From Clostridium sp. chh4-2 (GTDB lineage Bacteria; Bacillota; Clostridia; Lachnospirales; Lachnospiraceae): a DNA stretch of 64,000 nt. Of this stretch, positions 1 to 9,247 are shown piece after piece. Both the position numbers and the translations under genes were made by a program. Each line of letters starts with the position of its first letter. Position 1 is the stretch's first letter. The stretch lies in contig NZ_PKUU01000002.1 in the NCBI RefSeq assembly GCF_002899675.1, positions 62,001-126,000 of the forward strand. Reading direction: 5' to 3'. The notes under the pieces are model-generated. The model ran no database searches. It saw nothing but the letters and a program-made list of their open reading frames with translations, and was not told the origin of the DNA.

Positions 1-1460
1 CGACTTTATGCGCTGATCTTATGGAAATTGCCAATGTGGCGGGAGGTGACGGCCTTAACGCCATGCTTCAGTCCATGAGCCGCCTGCCTTACCGGATGCT
101 GATCGAAGTGTCGTCGAGAGTGCCGACCGCGCCGGGGCTGGAAACAACCGGAGCCATTCTGGGGGCGAAGGAAGTGGCTGAAATTATGGATTGGGACGAG
201 AGCATAAGCCTTGGAGAGCTGGACCCGTCTAAAATACTGTTTGTGAAAGAAGAGTACATACAGAAAATCGCGGATACGCTGGCAAGAAGAAAGATCGTCA
301 ACGGCCACGCCATCGGCAGGCTGGGACAGCAGCTCAATGTCTATGCCTCTTCCGGAATCTCGGATGACCATGAATGTGTGAACGTTCAGGAGATGAAAGA
401 ACGGCTGAAGGTTGGAATGAAAGTGCTGATCCGGGAAGGCAGCAGCGAGCGCAACGTGGATGAGCTGGTGAAGGGGATTGTGGAAGAACATATGAAGACC
501 GATAATCTGATGTTCTGTACGGATGATAAACATGCCAGGGAGATTCAGACGGAAGGCCATATTAATTACAATGTGAGCCGGGCTATGGAACTGGGGCTGG
601 AACCGATGGATGCCATTCAGATGGCGACTGTGAATACGGCGAAGCATTTCCGGCTGGAGGATGAGATCGGAAGCATTACCCCGGGACGTCTGGCGGACAT
701 TCTGCTTGTTAAGGATTTGCGGACGGTGAAGCCGGAAACCGTTATTTTCGAAGGAAAGATCGTGGCTCAAAACGGATCTTTGCTGGAAGAATGCAAAGTG
801 GGCGATTATCCGGAATGGATCAAGCATACGGTCATTTTAAAACGGGAGATCACCCCGTCTTCCTTCCTGGTAAAGTCGAAAAAGGAAGGGGATTCCACCA
901 AAGTACAGGTAATTGATATGATTCCGAGACAGATTATCAATAACCGGATGGAAGCGGTTCTTCCTGTGAACGAGGGATTCATACAGCCGGATCTTTCCAA
1001 AGATATTCTGAAACTGGCTGTTGTGGAACGTTATGGTAAAAATGGTAATGTTGGGATCGGATTTGTTCATGGTTTTGAACTGGAAAAGGGAGCGTTAGCC
1101 TATTCCATGTCCCACGACCATCATAATATTGTGGTGGTAGGAACAAATGATCAGGATATGGCGGCTGCGGTGAATGAAGTGGCCAGGCTGAATGGCGGTT
1201 TGTCCGCAGCTTGTGACGGACAGATTATAAACAGCATGGAACTTCCAATCGGCGGTTTGATGAGCGAAAAAACGGCGGAAGAGGTGATGGCTCAGCTGGA
1301 TATTCTGAATGAGGATGCCAAGAAACTGGGATGCAGAATGGATGCGCCTTTTATGTCCCTCAGCTTTATCTCCCTCCCTACCGTACCGGAACTGGGACTG
1401 ACCGATCTGGGGCTTGTGGATGTGCTGGAACATAAGCTGACAGAGCTGGAATTGGATTGA
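1..1460 (+). CDS. ade: Adenine deaminase, 5'-truncated by window edge
   Basis: Deaminates adenine to hypoxanthine in the cytoplasm (amidohydrolase superfamily, AdeC/YerA family). The frame is open to the first base and reads ADLMEIANVAG, an internal AdeC segment, so the gene starts outside the window; about 485 codons of the usual 580-600 are present. The metal-dependent core continues through CTDDKHAREIQTEGHINYN and a C-terminal amidohydrolase strand (GSITPGRLADILLVKD). The C-terminal AdeC domain ends with FMSLSFISLPTVPELGLTD, typical of the family. A CstA-type carrier follows about 220 bp downstream from its own promoter. It fits the purine-degradation genes at 51-58 kb. The family call is secure; the lost N-terminus would carry the first metal-binding histidines. 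Confidence 0.95.
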   Translation, partial: TLCADLMEIANVAGGDGLNAMLQSMSRLPYRMLIEVSSRVPTAPGLETTGAILGAKEVAEIMDWDESISLGELDPSKILFVKEEYIQKIADTLARRKIVNGHAIGRLGQQLNVYASSGISDDHECVNVQEMKERLKVGMKVLIREGSSERNVDELVKGIVEEHMKTDNLMFCTDDKHAREIQTEGHINYNVSRAMELGLEPMDAIQMATVNTAKHFRLEDEIGSITPGRLADILLVKDLRTVKPETVIFEGKIVAQNGSLLEECKVGDYPEWIKHTVILKREITPSSFLVKSKKEGDSTKVQVIDMIPRQIINNRMEAVLPVNEGFIQPDLSKDILKLAVVERYGKNGNVGIGFVHGFELEKGALAYSMSHDHHNIVVVGTNDQDMAAAVNEVARLNGGLSAACDGQIINSMELPIGGLMSEKTAEEVMAQLDILNEDAKKLGCRMDAPFMSLSFISLPTVPELGLTDLGLVDVLEHKLTELELD

Positions 1461-1564
1461 TGAAACCTTGTTTTTATTACGGGGAAGAATTACAGACAGG
1501 AGAGGTATAACCTGTAGTTATTAAAAATATATAAAATAGATATAAACTATTTATAAACAATCCG

Positions 1565-1593
1565 TTGACTTCTTTAAGATGAAGTGATAAATT
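1565..1593 (+). promoter_or_regulatory. Sigma-A-type promoter for the CstA-like gene
   Basis: TTGACT at 1565-1570, a 17-bp spacer and TAAATT at 1588-1593, with TG one base upstream giving an extended -10. It is the best promoter in the 224-bp gap after the adenine deaminase gene. The long leader that follows (about 85 nt) shows no riboswitch I recognise. Confidence 0.55.
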
Positions 1594-1684
1594 GTTAGAC
1601 AAAGAAAAAAGGATATTGAGAAATGCAGCATTTTCTGAGATTCCCGATTCTTAAACCTAATTATTACATAAAGGAGTGGCAATT

Positions 1685-3367
1685 ATGAATGGTTTATCTA
1701 TGATGATTTTAGCTGTAGTTGTGTTAGGCGGAGCCTATCTGATTTACGGCAGATATCTTGTGAAGAAATGGGGAATTGATCCGGAAGCCAAAACGCCTGC
1801 TTATGAGATGCAGGACGGCGTAGACTATGTTCCGGCGGATACCAACGTGGTGTTCGGCCATCAGTTCGCATCCATCGCCGGCGCAGGCCCAATCAACGGA
1901 CCGATTCAGGCCGCTATGTTCGGCTGGCTTCCGGTTATGCTTTGGATTCTGTTAGGAGGCGTGTTCTTCGGTGCGGTTCAGGATTTTTCGGCCATGTATG
2001 CGTCGGTAAAGAATAAAGGCCGTTCCATCGGTTATATCATTGAGCTTTATATCGGTAAGCTTGGAAAACGGTTGTTTTTATTATTTACCTGGCTGTTTTC
2101 CATTCTCGTTGTGGCCGCATTTGCCGATATCGTGGCGGGAACCTTTAACGGATTCGACGCGGAAGGCGCAGCGATCGCAGCAAATGGAGCTGTAGCGACC
2201 ACATCCCTGTTGTTTATCATGTTTGCGGTCTGTCTGGGATTTTTCCTGAAATATACCAGATGCGGCACGCTGGTCAATACCATCGTAGCCATTGGACTTT
2301 TGGTGGCGGCAGTTGCAGTTGGTTTGATGCTGCCTATTTACATACCGCAGGGAACCTGGCTGATTTTCGTATTTATCTATGTAATTATCGCATGTGTAAC
2401 GCCTGTTTGGGCATTGCTGCAGCCCCGTGATTATCTGAACAGCTATCTGCTGATCGCCATGATCCTCGGAGCAGTATTGGGAATTTGTGTTTATAATCCT
2501 TCCATGAATCTGCCGTCCTTTACCTCTTTTACAATTGTGGGTGCGGACGGAAGCATTTCCTACCTGTTCCCGGCATTGTTTGTTACCATTGCCTGCGGCG
2601 CGGTTTCCGGTTTTCATTCACTGGTGGCTTCCGGAACGGCTTCCAAGCAGATTAAAAATGAAAAGAATATGCTGCCTGTATCCTTTGGCGCCATGCTTTT
2701 AGAGAGCCTTTTAGCGATTACGGCCCTGATCGCCGCAGGATTTGTGGCAACCAGCGAAGGCCTTCCAAAAGGAACGCCTCCACAGCTGTTTGCCAAAGCA
2801 ATCTCCATATTCTTAACCAGCTTAGGTCTGCCGGAAAGCGTATGTTATACGCTGATTACGCTGTCCATTTCCGCATTTGCTTTAACCAGTCTGGATTCCG
2901 TAGCCCGTGTGGGAAGAATCGCCTTCCAGGAATTCTTTACAGATGACAGCGTTGATCCGGAAAATGCAAGCGCATTGAATAAACTGCTTACAAACAAATA
3001 TTTTGCAACGATTTTAACTCTGGTGCTCTGCTATGCCCTGTCTCGCGCTGGCTATGCAAGCATCTGGCCGCTGTTCGGTTCGGCGAACCAGCTGCTGTCA
3101 GCCCTTGCGCTCATCGCCTGCGCGGTGTTCTTAAAGAAGACAAAACGTCAGGGATTTATGCTTTGGGGGCCGATGGTAATCATGCTGGGCGTAACATTTA
3201 CCGCATTGACCCTGAAAATTAAGGATCTGGTTACCGCATTATCGAACCAGTTTGTGTTCGGCAATGCATTGCAGCTGGTATTTGCTGTACTGCTTTTGAT
3301 CCTGGGCGTAATTGTGGCATTCGAAGGAATCCGCAAACTGGTGAGCAAGGAAGAGAAGGCAGCGTAA
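1685..3367 (+). CDS. CstA-family carbon starvation / peptide-pyruvate carrier
   Basis: A 560-residue polytopic membrane protein with many hydrophobic segments. It has the CstA N-terminal signature (NVVFGHQFASIAGAGPINGP, then ALLQPRDYLNSYLL) and the conserved C-terminal ANQLLSALALIA segment. CstA/BtsT/CstY proteins import peptides or pyruvate. The ATG at 1685 is chosen because AAGGAG lies 8 nt upstream; the GTG at 1676 lies inside that ribosome site. It is transcribed alone from a promoter at 1565. Whether peptide or pyruvate is carried cannot be told here. The Etf/lactate dehydrogenase operon 5 kb away would produce pyruvate, but no direct link is visible. Confidence 0.9.
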   Translation: MNGLSMMILAVVVLGGAYLIYGRYLVKKWGIDPEAKTPAYEMQDGVDYVPADTNVVFGHQFASIAGAGPINGPIQAAMFGWLPVMLWILLGGVFFGAVQDFSAMYASVKNKGRSIGYIIELYIGKLGKRLFLLFTWLFSILVVAAFADIVAGTFNGFDAEGAAIAANGAVATTSLLFIMFAVCLGFFLKYTRCGTLVNTIVAIGLLVAAVAVGLMLPIYIPQGTWLIFVFIYVIIACVTPVWALLQPRDYLNSYLLIAMILGAVLGICVYNPSMNLPSFTSFTIVGADGSISYLFPALFVTIACGAVSGFHSLVASGTASKQIKNEKNMLPVSFGAMLLESLLAITALIAAGFVATSEGLPKGTPPQLFAKAISIFLTSLGLPESVCYTLITLSISAFALTSLDSVARVGRIAFQEFFTDDSVDPENASALNKLLTNKYFATILTLVLCYALSRAGYASIWPLFGSANQLLSALALIACAVFLKKTKRQGFMLWGPMVIMLGVTFTALTLKIKDLVTALSNQFVFGNALQLVFAVLLLILGVIVAFEGIRKLVSKEEKAA

Positions 3368-3393
3368 AACCTTTGGTGAACTGCCGAGGGAGC

Positions 3394-4920
3394 TTAGATT
3401 ATGCTGACGGCATCCCCTGAATTTACGACCAGCTCCCCTTCTTTATCCCTCAGCTTTTCCCACCAGCCGCCTGGAAAATGATCCAGGTCCACACCTTCTT
3501 CTTCAATCAGTTTCCGGCGTATTAACTTACCGTCTATGTCACGGGGGTTTACGCCGGAAATTTTTGCTGTATGGACGGCGACGGCGGCAGCCTGACCGGT
3601 GCCCATGGCCGGCCCGATAATGCGCATGGCTCCGTTGGCATGGAATTCGGAAGAGCAGCAGCGGCCAACTACCAGAAGATTATCGATTCCCTTTGGAATC
3701 AGGCTGCGGTATGGAATTTCACAATAATCTCTTGGATTGGAGCGGGCTTCCACTCCTGCCGGACGGCCAAATGGATGCATTGCGGCGCTGCAGCAGGCTT
3801 CCCTGCATACGGCGGAACCGCTTGGGGCGGGAATATGGATATGGCGCTGGAATACGGCTTCCGGGTTGGTCGGATGGTGGGTATCAAACATCTCCGGAAA
3901 ACGGGCGATACCATCTTCGAATTTCGTGCCGCAGGCCACGTCGGAGGCTTTCAGCATGTATTCGCCGAAGATCCGCCTGGAATCCCGGACGCCCGGAAGA
4001 GAGCCCTGACCGATAAGATGGACCTGTTCAAAGCCTGGGACATACGTCCGGAGAAACTGTTCATACTGGCTGATCAGAGTATGCTGTTCCAAAATCTGCC
4101 GTGAGATATCCTCCACATCCGTATTATGGGTATAATAGCTGTGAAATGAAAAGGTACAGAATTCCATATCCTCCCGGGTTGTGTTAGGCAGCTGTACCTG
4201 GAAAATGCCCTTCCATGGATTCGCAACATGGCGGGATAATTCTCCCGCTTCAATAGCCTTTTCTTCCAGACTGAAGATCAGAGGCTTGACTTTTTTAGGA
4301 TCAACGCCGTTTTTTATCTGTTCTTCTTTCCAACGCTCATCTGCCAGCTCATATGCGGGCGCATTATAACCGGCCCATCTGGTTCCCATAGTGGTTGACA
4401 TATTTAAACCGGCAAAATCGGCGCCTCCTACCTGATAAGGAACGCCCGCCAGATAAGCCACGTCGGCGTCTCCGGTTGCATCAATAAAGTATGGGGCATG
4501 AACCGCCATCCATCCTCCTTTTGTATAAAAAACAGCAGCTTTTATCATTTCGCCTTCCAGCTCCACATCCATGCATGTGGCGTCGTAGATGATTCGTCCG
4601 CCGTGTTCCATCACCATTTGTTCCAGAATAAATTTCGAAAATTCAGGATCAAAGGTTGGGTTATGGTCATCGTCAGCGCTTTTTCTCATAAGATAGCCGC
4701 TTTTTTCAAGCCTTTCTGAGAATTCTTTACAGTTCCCTTCGATCATTCCGGCAATTTGCGGAACATATCCATTGGTAGCAAGTCCTCCTAAGCTGACTCC
4801 CTTATCGAATAGAATGGTCTGCAAGCCCCTTTTTGCCGCCGTAATAGCGGCAGAACAGCCACCTGCTCCGCCTCCGATGATTGCGACGTCACAATAAAGA
4901 TGTTTTATGATTGTCTGCAT
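3394..4920 (-). CDS. FAD-dependent oxidoreductase (FAD_oxidored family)
   Basis: A 508-residue soluble flavoprotein. The N-terminus carries a dinucleotide fold (AIIGGGAGGCSAAITAAKRG) followed by LFDKGVSLGGLATNG, typical of FAD_oxidored (PF12831) proteins. A second FAD contact appears near the C-terminus (NLLVVGRCCSSEFHANGAMR). The start is supported by AGGAGG 5 nt upstream on the minus strand. The next genes upstream on the same strand are a LysR regulator (5162-6133) and a DASS-type carrier (6522-8009), suggesting uptake and reduction or oxidation of a carboxylate, but the substrate is unknown. No signal peptide, haem motif or iron-sulfur cysteine cluster is seen, so it is not a classical flavocytochrome fumarate reductase. 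Confidence 0.8.
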   Translation of the reverse strand: MQTIIKHLYCDVAIIGGGAGGCSAAITAAKRGLQTILFDKGVSLGGLATNGYVPQIAGMIEGNCKEFSERLEKSGYLMRKSADDDHNPTFDPEFSKFILEQMVMEHGGRIIYDATCMDVELEGEMIKAAVFYTKGGWMAVHAPYFIDATGDADVAYLAGVPYQVGGADFAGLNMSTTMGTRWAGYNAPAYELADERWKEEQIKNGVDPKKVKPLIFSLEEKAIEAGELSRHVANPWKGIFQVQLPNTTREDMEFCTFSFHSYYTHNTDVEDISRQILEQHTLISQYEQFLRTYVPGFEQVHLIGQGSLPGVRDSRRIFGEYMLKASDVACGTKFEDGIARFPEMFDTHHPTNPEAVFQRHIHIPAPSGSAVCREACCSAAMHPFGRPAGVEARSNPRDYCEIPYRSLIPKGIDNLLVVGRCCSSEFHANGAMRIIGPAMGTGQAAAVAVHTAKISGVNPRDIDGKLIRRKLIEEEGVDLDHFPGGWWEKLRDKEGELVVNSGDAVSII

Positions 4921-4965
4921 GATTTACCTCCTGTATTTGATAAGATTAAATTTAATTTTAATAAA

Positions 4966-5006
4966 AGAAAAGACATAGGGAATCCCACCTACGTCTTAAT
5001 CTTATC
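4966..5006 (-). terminator. Hairpin with T-rich 3' flank upstream of FAD oxidoreductase gene
   Basis: Read on the minus strand, AAGAC-TAGG pairs with CCTA-GTCTT across a short loop (one mismatch), followed by TTCTTTTATT. It lies between the LysR gene and the FAD oxidoreductase gene, so it could end LysR transcripts or act as a leader attenuator. An 11-bp inverted repeat (GATAAGATTAA at 4939-4949, TTAATCTTATC at 4996-5006) encloses it and could alternatively be an operator. Confidence 0.45.
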
Positions 5007-5091
5007 AAAGGGATAAAACGGATACAAATCCGATAATGAAGTTATGATTCCGTATTGGAAATTAATTTAGAATTGCTTGTACCCGAAAGAG

Positions 5092-5157
5092 GAAAGGCCA
5101 TGGAAACTGCCGGAGCCGAACCGGGCCGCAAAAGCTCCAGGGACAGTCCGCGATAAC
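5092..5157. repeat. Diverged half copy of long palindromic repeat family F2
   Basis: This stretch aligns by eye with the right arm of the complete element at 6450-6515: GGAAAGGCC, an AAAC-GCCGGAGCC block, ACCGG, a CC-GGG block and CG-AACTTAATTA. Roughly a quarter of positions differ. No left arm or core accompanies it, so it looks like a decayed remnant. Confidence 0.55.
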
Positions 5158-5161
5158 TTAA

Positions 5162-6133
5162 TTAATGACTGCCCGGATGATTTTCCAGCCATTCTTTAAT
5201 GCAGTCCAGGAATTTGTTCAGCGCGGTTGAACGGTTAGTTTTTAAATAATAGACAACGGTTGTAAAGGTATAATATTCTTTCGTCAATGGAAGCACCTTG
5301 ACACCCGGATAGATGAAATCAGGGCAGTGCATGAGAGGTGCAATTCCCTGGCCGGAAGCCACCATACTGAATACAATGGTGTTGCGCATATCGGAAATGA
5401 ATTTGATATCGGGGTGAAAATTTTCACTGTGGCAGGCCTGGATGAAATGCTGGATTTTATCATCCTCTTCCATATTCTCTCGAAAATGACGGAAAAAGAA
5501 TTTCTCGTTCGTCAAATCCGCAAGATTAACCTTACCGTCTTTGATGGCCGGGTGGCGTTCCGAAACGGCGATCATGATGTTCTTTTTTTCTAACGGTATG
5601 ATGCCAAGTTTATCTTCCGGCAGTATATTGGATAAAAAGATAGAATGTTTTAAATAGGCTGCATAGTCGTCCAGTATATTTTCAGAAGCCATGTTAAAGG
5701 CCGCGTCGATTCTGCCGGTGCTCAGCATGCTGAGAGCCGTTTTCTGATCGGCAAAGATCTGATGCAGCTGCACCTCCGGATAGCAGCGGCAGTAATCGCT
5801 GATCCACCGTTCTTCTCCCAGGGTGCTGAAGCCGTTGGGGCAGGAGATGATAAAGGAATTATCCTGATCGTTCAGCACAGAGGAGACATGCAGATTAAGG
5901 CGGTTATAGGCATCCGCTATCCGCCGCAAGTAAGGAATTACGGAAGTTCCGGCTTTGGTAATCATTACTTTTGACCGGGCTTTCCGTTCAAAGATCTTAA
6001 TTCCTAATTCATTTTCCACCGCTGAGACTTGTTTGGATACGCTGGATGATGAAAAATTAACCTTCCATGCGGCGTCTGAAAAACTCAAAGTCTCCGCCAC
6101 TGCTAAAACCGTTTCAATTTGTTTTAAATCCAT
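5162..6133 (-). CDS. LysR-family transcriptional regulator
   Basis: A 323-residue protein with an N-terminal winged helix-turn-helix (MDLKQIETVLAVAETLSFSD, then SSSSVSKQVSAVENELGIK) and a C-terminal periplasmic-binding-like effector domain. It sits between the DASS-type carrier and the FAD oxidoreductase gene, all on the minus strand, and may control one or both. LysR proteins usually respond to a metabolite of the pathway they flank; a carboxylate taken up by the carrier is a reasonable guess. A purine-rich ribosome site precedes the ATG on the minus strand. The effector is unknown. Confidence 0.92.
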   Translation of the reverse strand: MDLKQIETVLAVAETLSFSDAAWKVNFSSSSVSKQVSAVENELGIKIFERKARSKVMITKAGTSVIPYLRRIADAYNRLNLHVSSVLNDQDNSFIISCPNGFSTLGEERWISDYCRCYPEVQLHQIFADQKTALSMLSTGRIDAAFNMASENILDDYAAYLKHSIFLSNILPEDKLGIIPLEKKNIMIAVSERHPAIKDGKVNLADLTNEKFFFRHFRENMEEDDKIQHFIQACHSENFHPDIKFISDMRNTIVFSMVASGQGIAPLMHCPDFIYPGVKVLPLTKEYYTFTTVVYYLKTNRSTALNKFLDCIKEWLENHPGSH

Positions 6134-6229
6134 ATCTGCTTCCCCGCCTCTCTTACTACAAAGATATCATCAAAACAGAAAATTATCAAGAAATGCAAAG
6201 AAGGGAGTTTCCCCCCTTCTTGTAATTAG

Positions 6230-6515
6230 TTACGATTCACGGCCCCGAGGACCTCTGCCGTCCGGTCTGGCTCCGGCGGTTTATACGGCCTTTCCAGTTC
6301 CGGTTTCGGGCATAAGCACTTCTAAACGTGCAGGATTTTTCTAAAAACCAAGGGAAATGCCCAAACTCGCTTACGCTCAAACAGGTGGACATTTCCCTTG
6401 AACGAAAAATTCTGCGAGTTAAGAATTGCTAATGCCCTGCAAAGTCACAGGAAAGGCCGTATAAACCGCCGGAGCCAGACCGGACGGCAGAGGTCCCCGG
6501 GGCCGTGAATCGTAA
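6230..6515. repeat. Long palindromic repeat, family F2 (complete copy)
   Basis: Two 66-bp arms (6230-6295 and 6450-6515) are reverse complements with one mismatch. The 154-bp middle is also self-complementary: GTGCAGGATTTTTC faces GAAAAATTCTGC, and GGGAAATG faces CATTTCCC. It closes on an apical loop containing AACTCGCTTACGCTCAAAC. The same apical loop recurs in the copies at 21556-21903 and 23964-24131. It fills the gap between the carrier's 3' end and the LysR start. Short frames inside are by-products of the palindrome. Confidence 0.9.
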
Positions 6516-6521
6516 CTGTAA

Positions 6522-8009
6522 TTATAAAATATAGCCTAAAATGCCGAATAAAACGGCAGCGACAACAATGTAAACTCCTACCATGATTCCCCCATACTTT
6601 AAAACCAACGGTTGAGAATCCACCCATTCGTTTCCGATCAGCATAGGAGACCAGGCCCCTGCGCTCATTGTCAGCATTCCCAGCATGGCTGAGATTGTGA
6701 TGGCACATCCTAAGACAGACGGATTGATTCCGGCATCAATATAGTTCACCACAAATGGGGCGACAATCGTTATAATGACCACTCCGGTAGAGAGATTGGA
6801 CATCAGGTTGGTGATGATGGAAGTCAGCGCCACTGCAAACAGCATAAAGATGAACCAGTTCATCTGACCAAATAAGGGATTTAGAAGCTGGTTGATCCCG
6901 GCTTTAATTCCACAGGCATCAGAGGTAATTGCCCCTCCGATTACGACGAAAGCGCCCGTACAGAGAACTGCGCCCCACATCACACCTTTTGATAAGGATT
7001 CTCCGATATTGAAAACAGGTTTTCCGTCTGTTTTAATCCAGGAAAGTACGGTTAACAGCAGGGCAAACCAGCCATATAAGGTGATGGTGCCCATCCAGAC
7101 GCCCAAAGCGCTTTCCTTCGGAACAAAACTGCTGACAACGCTGAAACCGATGCCGATTATAAATGCGGCCAGCAATATGATCTGCTGTTTATTAAAATGC
7201 AGCGTGGACGTATCGATTCCCAGTTCTTCAGGATCTAGGTCGGCAAGGCGTGACATGTCGGCCCGGAAAATGTATCGGATGGAAAGTCCTTCTGCAATTG
7301 ATACCGCACTTCCCACAAGCAGGCCGCAGATTATGTAAGTTGCCGTATCCAGTTCAACGCCATAGACCGCCATAGTAGAGTTAAAACTGGCCACCATGGC
7401 CAGCTGGAGCCCTGCGATCGGAAGGGAGCAGTAACCAAGCCATGCCACCATAAATGTGCCTATGATCATCAAAACAGGAAGTTTTTCCTGCTTTTGATAC
7501 CCGGTGACCCGAAATACGTTATTCAGCACTTCCCATGCCAGAAAGAAGGAAGCGTAGCTGAGGAAAATGGAGGCGATGAAGAAAGCCCACAAAAAAACAC
7601 AGCAGAATAAAACGGGATGGCCTTTCAGACATTTTCTCGTGATGAACCAGCCGGCGATCACCTTTCCGGCGCCGCTTTGACGGATCGCAAAACAGAGAGC
7701 CATTAATAAAATCATCTGAAATACGGTAGTATTGCCCAGCATCGAAGTAATAAAATCCGCAGTGTTAATGTACCCGGTAAAGACTAAGGCCGGAACCGCC
7801 AAAAGCGGCGGCCATGTCATCTCAAACCAGGACAAAAACCAGATGATGCCGATGAAAATGCCGATTACCTGAACGCCAAGTTTGGTTACGGTGGCAAACG
7901 GAGGGACTACATATCCAAAACCGAACATAAAAAATAGTCCCACTAATAATTTCATTAAATAAACAGCCTGTGTATCCTGCTTTTTGGCAGGCATATTAGG
8001 AGCCGCCAT
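6522..8009 (-). CDS. DASS/SLC13-like anion carrier
   Basis: A 495-residue membrane protein with about 11-13 hydrophobic segments, resembling divalent anion:sodium symporter or ArsB-like permeases (LAVPALVFTGYINTADFITS; ITNLMSNLSTGVVIITIVAP). These families move di- or tricarboxylates, sulfate or related anions. A longer in-frame start exists at 8150, but the ATG at 8007-8009 (protein MAAPNMPAKK) is preferred: it has AGAGGCG just upstream and the extra 47 residues are not membrane-like. Transcription would run toward the LysR and FAD oxidoreductase genes, though a long palindrome lies between. The substrate is not determinable here. Confidence 0.85.
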   Translation of the reverse strand: MAAPNMPAKKQDTQAVYLMKLLVGLFFMFGFGYVVPPFATVTKLGVQVIGIFIGIIWFLSWFEMTWPPLLAVPALVFTGYINTADFITSMLGNTTVFQMILLMALCFAIRQSGAGKVIAGWFITRKCLKGHPVLFCCVFLWAFFIASIFLSYASFFLAWEVLNNVFRVTGYQKQEKLPVLMIIGTFMVAWLGYCSLPIAGLQLAMVASFNSTMAVYGVELDTATYIICGLLVGSAVSIAEGLSIRYIFRADMSRLADLDPEELGIDTSTLHFNKQQIILLAAFIIGIGFSVVSSFVPKESALGVWMGTITLYGWFALLLTVLSWIKTDGKPVFNIGESLSKGVMWGAVLCTGAFVVIGGAITSDACGIKAGINQLLNPLFGQMNWFIFMLFAVALTSIITNLMSNLSTGVVIITIVAPFVVNYIDAGINPSVLGCAITISAMLGMLTMSAGAWSPMLIGNEWVDSQPLVLKYGGIMVGVYIVVAAVLFGILGYIL

Positions 8010-8443
8010 AAATTCGCCTCTTTTCTTTTTTATAATCTCACATTCTGGGATTTGTATTGTCTTTTCGTAATTATTCAGTACCCTCACAATTACGAGCAAA
8101 AATCCATGCGAAATCGCCTGCGGTGATGGGATTTTTGCCTGCTTTTCCAAGTTTTATTACGGTCAGCGCAGTAAATGCGCAGACCTACTGAACAGTTATG
8201 TCTTTTCTTAAATTAATTGTAGCTTATGATTACTTTGCATACAATTCCAAAAGGGAAGTTATCTTTCGATTTTGGAAACAAAAGCCGCTTAAAGTACCTA
8301 AGTCCGGGGCGGTAAAGCGGTTATAGGAATCATATTATTTATATTTAAACAGTTGATAAAATTCCTGCAATATGTTAAAATTCAACGAGACAATACTTTA
8401 AACTGTTAAAGTTTAAACAAATACTGCAAGAGAGGGCTTTAAT
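8010..8443. other. Divergent intergenic region, carrier / etf operon
   Basis: This 434-bp AT-rich gap separates the minus-strand carrier from the plus-strand etf operon. It holds the etf promoter at 8353-8381. Downstream of the -10, TTTAAACTGTTAAAGTTTAAAC forms a partial dyad (8398-8419) that echoes TTTAAACAGTTG at the -35, so it may be an operator. No RNA gene or convincing small ORF was seen. Confidence 0.5.
8353..8381 (+). promoter_or_regulatory. Promoter of the etfB-etfA-lctD-like operon
   Basis: TTGATA at 8353-8358, a 17-bp spacer and TAAAAT at 8376-8381. Transcription would start near 8388, about 55 nt before the EtfB start. The -35 box overlaps a TTTAAACAGTTG motif repeated near 8398, possibly an operator. 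Confidence 0.6.
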
Positions 8444-9247
8444 ATGAAAATAGTAGTTTGTATTAAGCAGGTACCGGCGTCTAATAAAGTAAAGGTTGAC
8501 CCGGATACCGGAGTGATTATCAGAAATGGGGCGCAGTCCAAGACCAATCCCTATGACCTATATGCGGTGGAGACCGCATTGAGAATAAAAGAGCAGGTGG
8601 GCGGAACGGTGACTGCCATTTCTATGGGGCCATCCCAGGCGGAAGAGATGATGCGGGATGTATTTAATATGGGCGTGGATGAAGGAATCCTGGTTTCGGA
8701 CCGGGCTTTTGCGGGAAGCGATGTTCTGGCCACTTCCTATACCCTGTCGGAGGCCATTAAGGAGATCGGCGGCTGTGATTTGATTATCTGCGGAAAACAG
8801 ACCACGGATGGGGATACCGCTCAGATCGGTCCTGCGTTGGCGGAGCATCTGTCCATCCCTCATATCTCCTGGGTGTCCGGCATTTTGGATGTGAATGAGA
8901 AAAGCATCAGCGTCAGCAGGGAATCCGAGGAGATCGTCCAGTCTGCCAGAATGGAATTTCCGTGTCTGATCACCGTGGAGAGCGGAATTTTTGTTCCAAG
9001 GCTCCCTTCTTATAAGAGAAAGAAAGCAGCTGCCCACAAGACGGTAAAACTGCTTTCCCTGAAGGATTTTGCGGACCAGAATAAAGAAAATTACGGACTG
9101 AGCGGTTCTCCGACCAATGTGGAGAGAATCTTCACTCCGGAGGCGGAAATGCGCCAGATCTACTTAGAGGGCCATGCGGTTGAAAAGATGAAGCAGCTGG
9201 TGGAAATCCTTCAAAAGAAAAAATTAGTGGAGGGCGTAAGAGCATGA
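8444..9247 (+). CDS. etfB: Electron transfer flavoprotein beta subunit (EtfB / LctB-like)
   Basis: A 267-residue EtfB. It opens with MKIVVCIKQVPAS and has the typical GVDEGILVSDRAFAGSD, LIICGKQTTDGDTAQIGPALAEHL and LPCL-like segments (here FPCLITVESGIFVPRLPSYK). In bifurcating Etf proteins the NADH and bifurcating FAD sites form with EtfA. It is the first gene of a three-gene operon: the EtfA start overlaps its end by 4 nt (ATGA) and a GlcD-type oxidase follows. This order (EtfB, ferredoxin-EtfA, FAD oxidase) matches LctBCD, the ferredoxin-dependent lactate dehydrogenase of Acetobacterium woodii. Confidence 0.95.
   Translation: MKIVVCIKQVPASNKVKVDPDTGVIIRNGAQSKTNPYDLYAVETALRIKEQVGGTVTAISMGPSQAEEMMRDVFNMGVDEGILVSDRAFAGSDVLATSYTLSEAIKEIGGCDLIICGKQTTDGDTAQIGPALAEHLSIPHISWVSGILDVNEKSISVSRESEEIVQSARMEFPCLITVESGIFVPRLPSYKRKKAAAHKTVKLLSLKDFADQNKENYGLSGSPTNVERIFTPEAEMRQIYLEGHAVEKMKQLVEILQKKKLVEGVRA

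Noticed and set aside
6..827. 273-codon minus-strand frame opposite adenine deaminase
   Set aside because: Lies antisense to a clear gene, has no ribosome site and no family resemblance; composition reflects the complementary codons.
3571..4104. 177-codon plus-strand frame inside the FAD oxidoreductase gene
   Set aside because: Antisense shadow of a well-supported flavoprotein gene.
8010..8150. Longer N-terminus for the DASS-type carrier (start at 8150)
   Set aside because: The extra 47 residues are not membrane-like and the ATG at 8009 has a better ribosome site.
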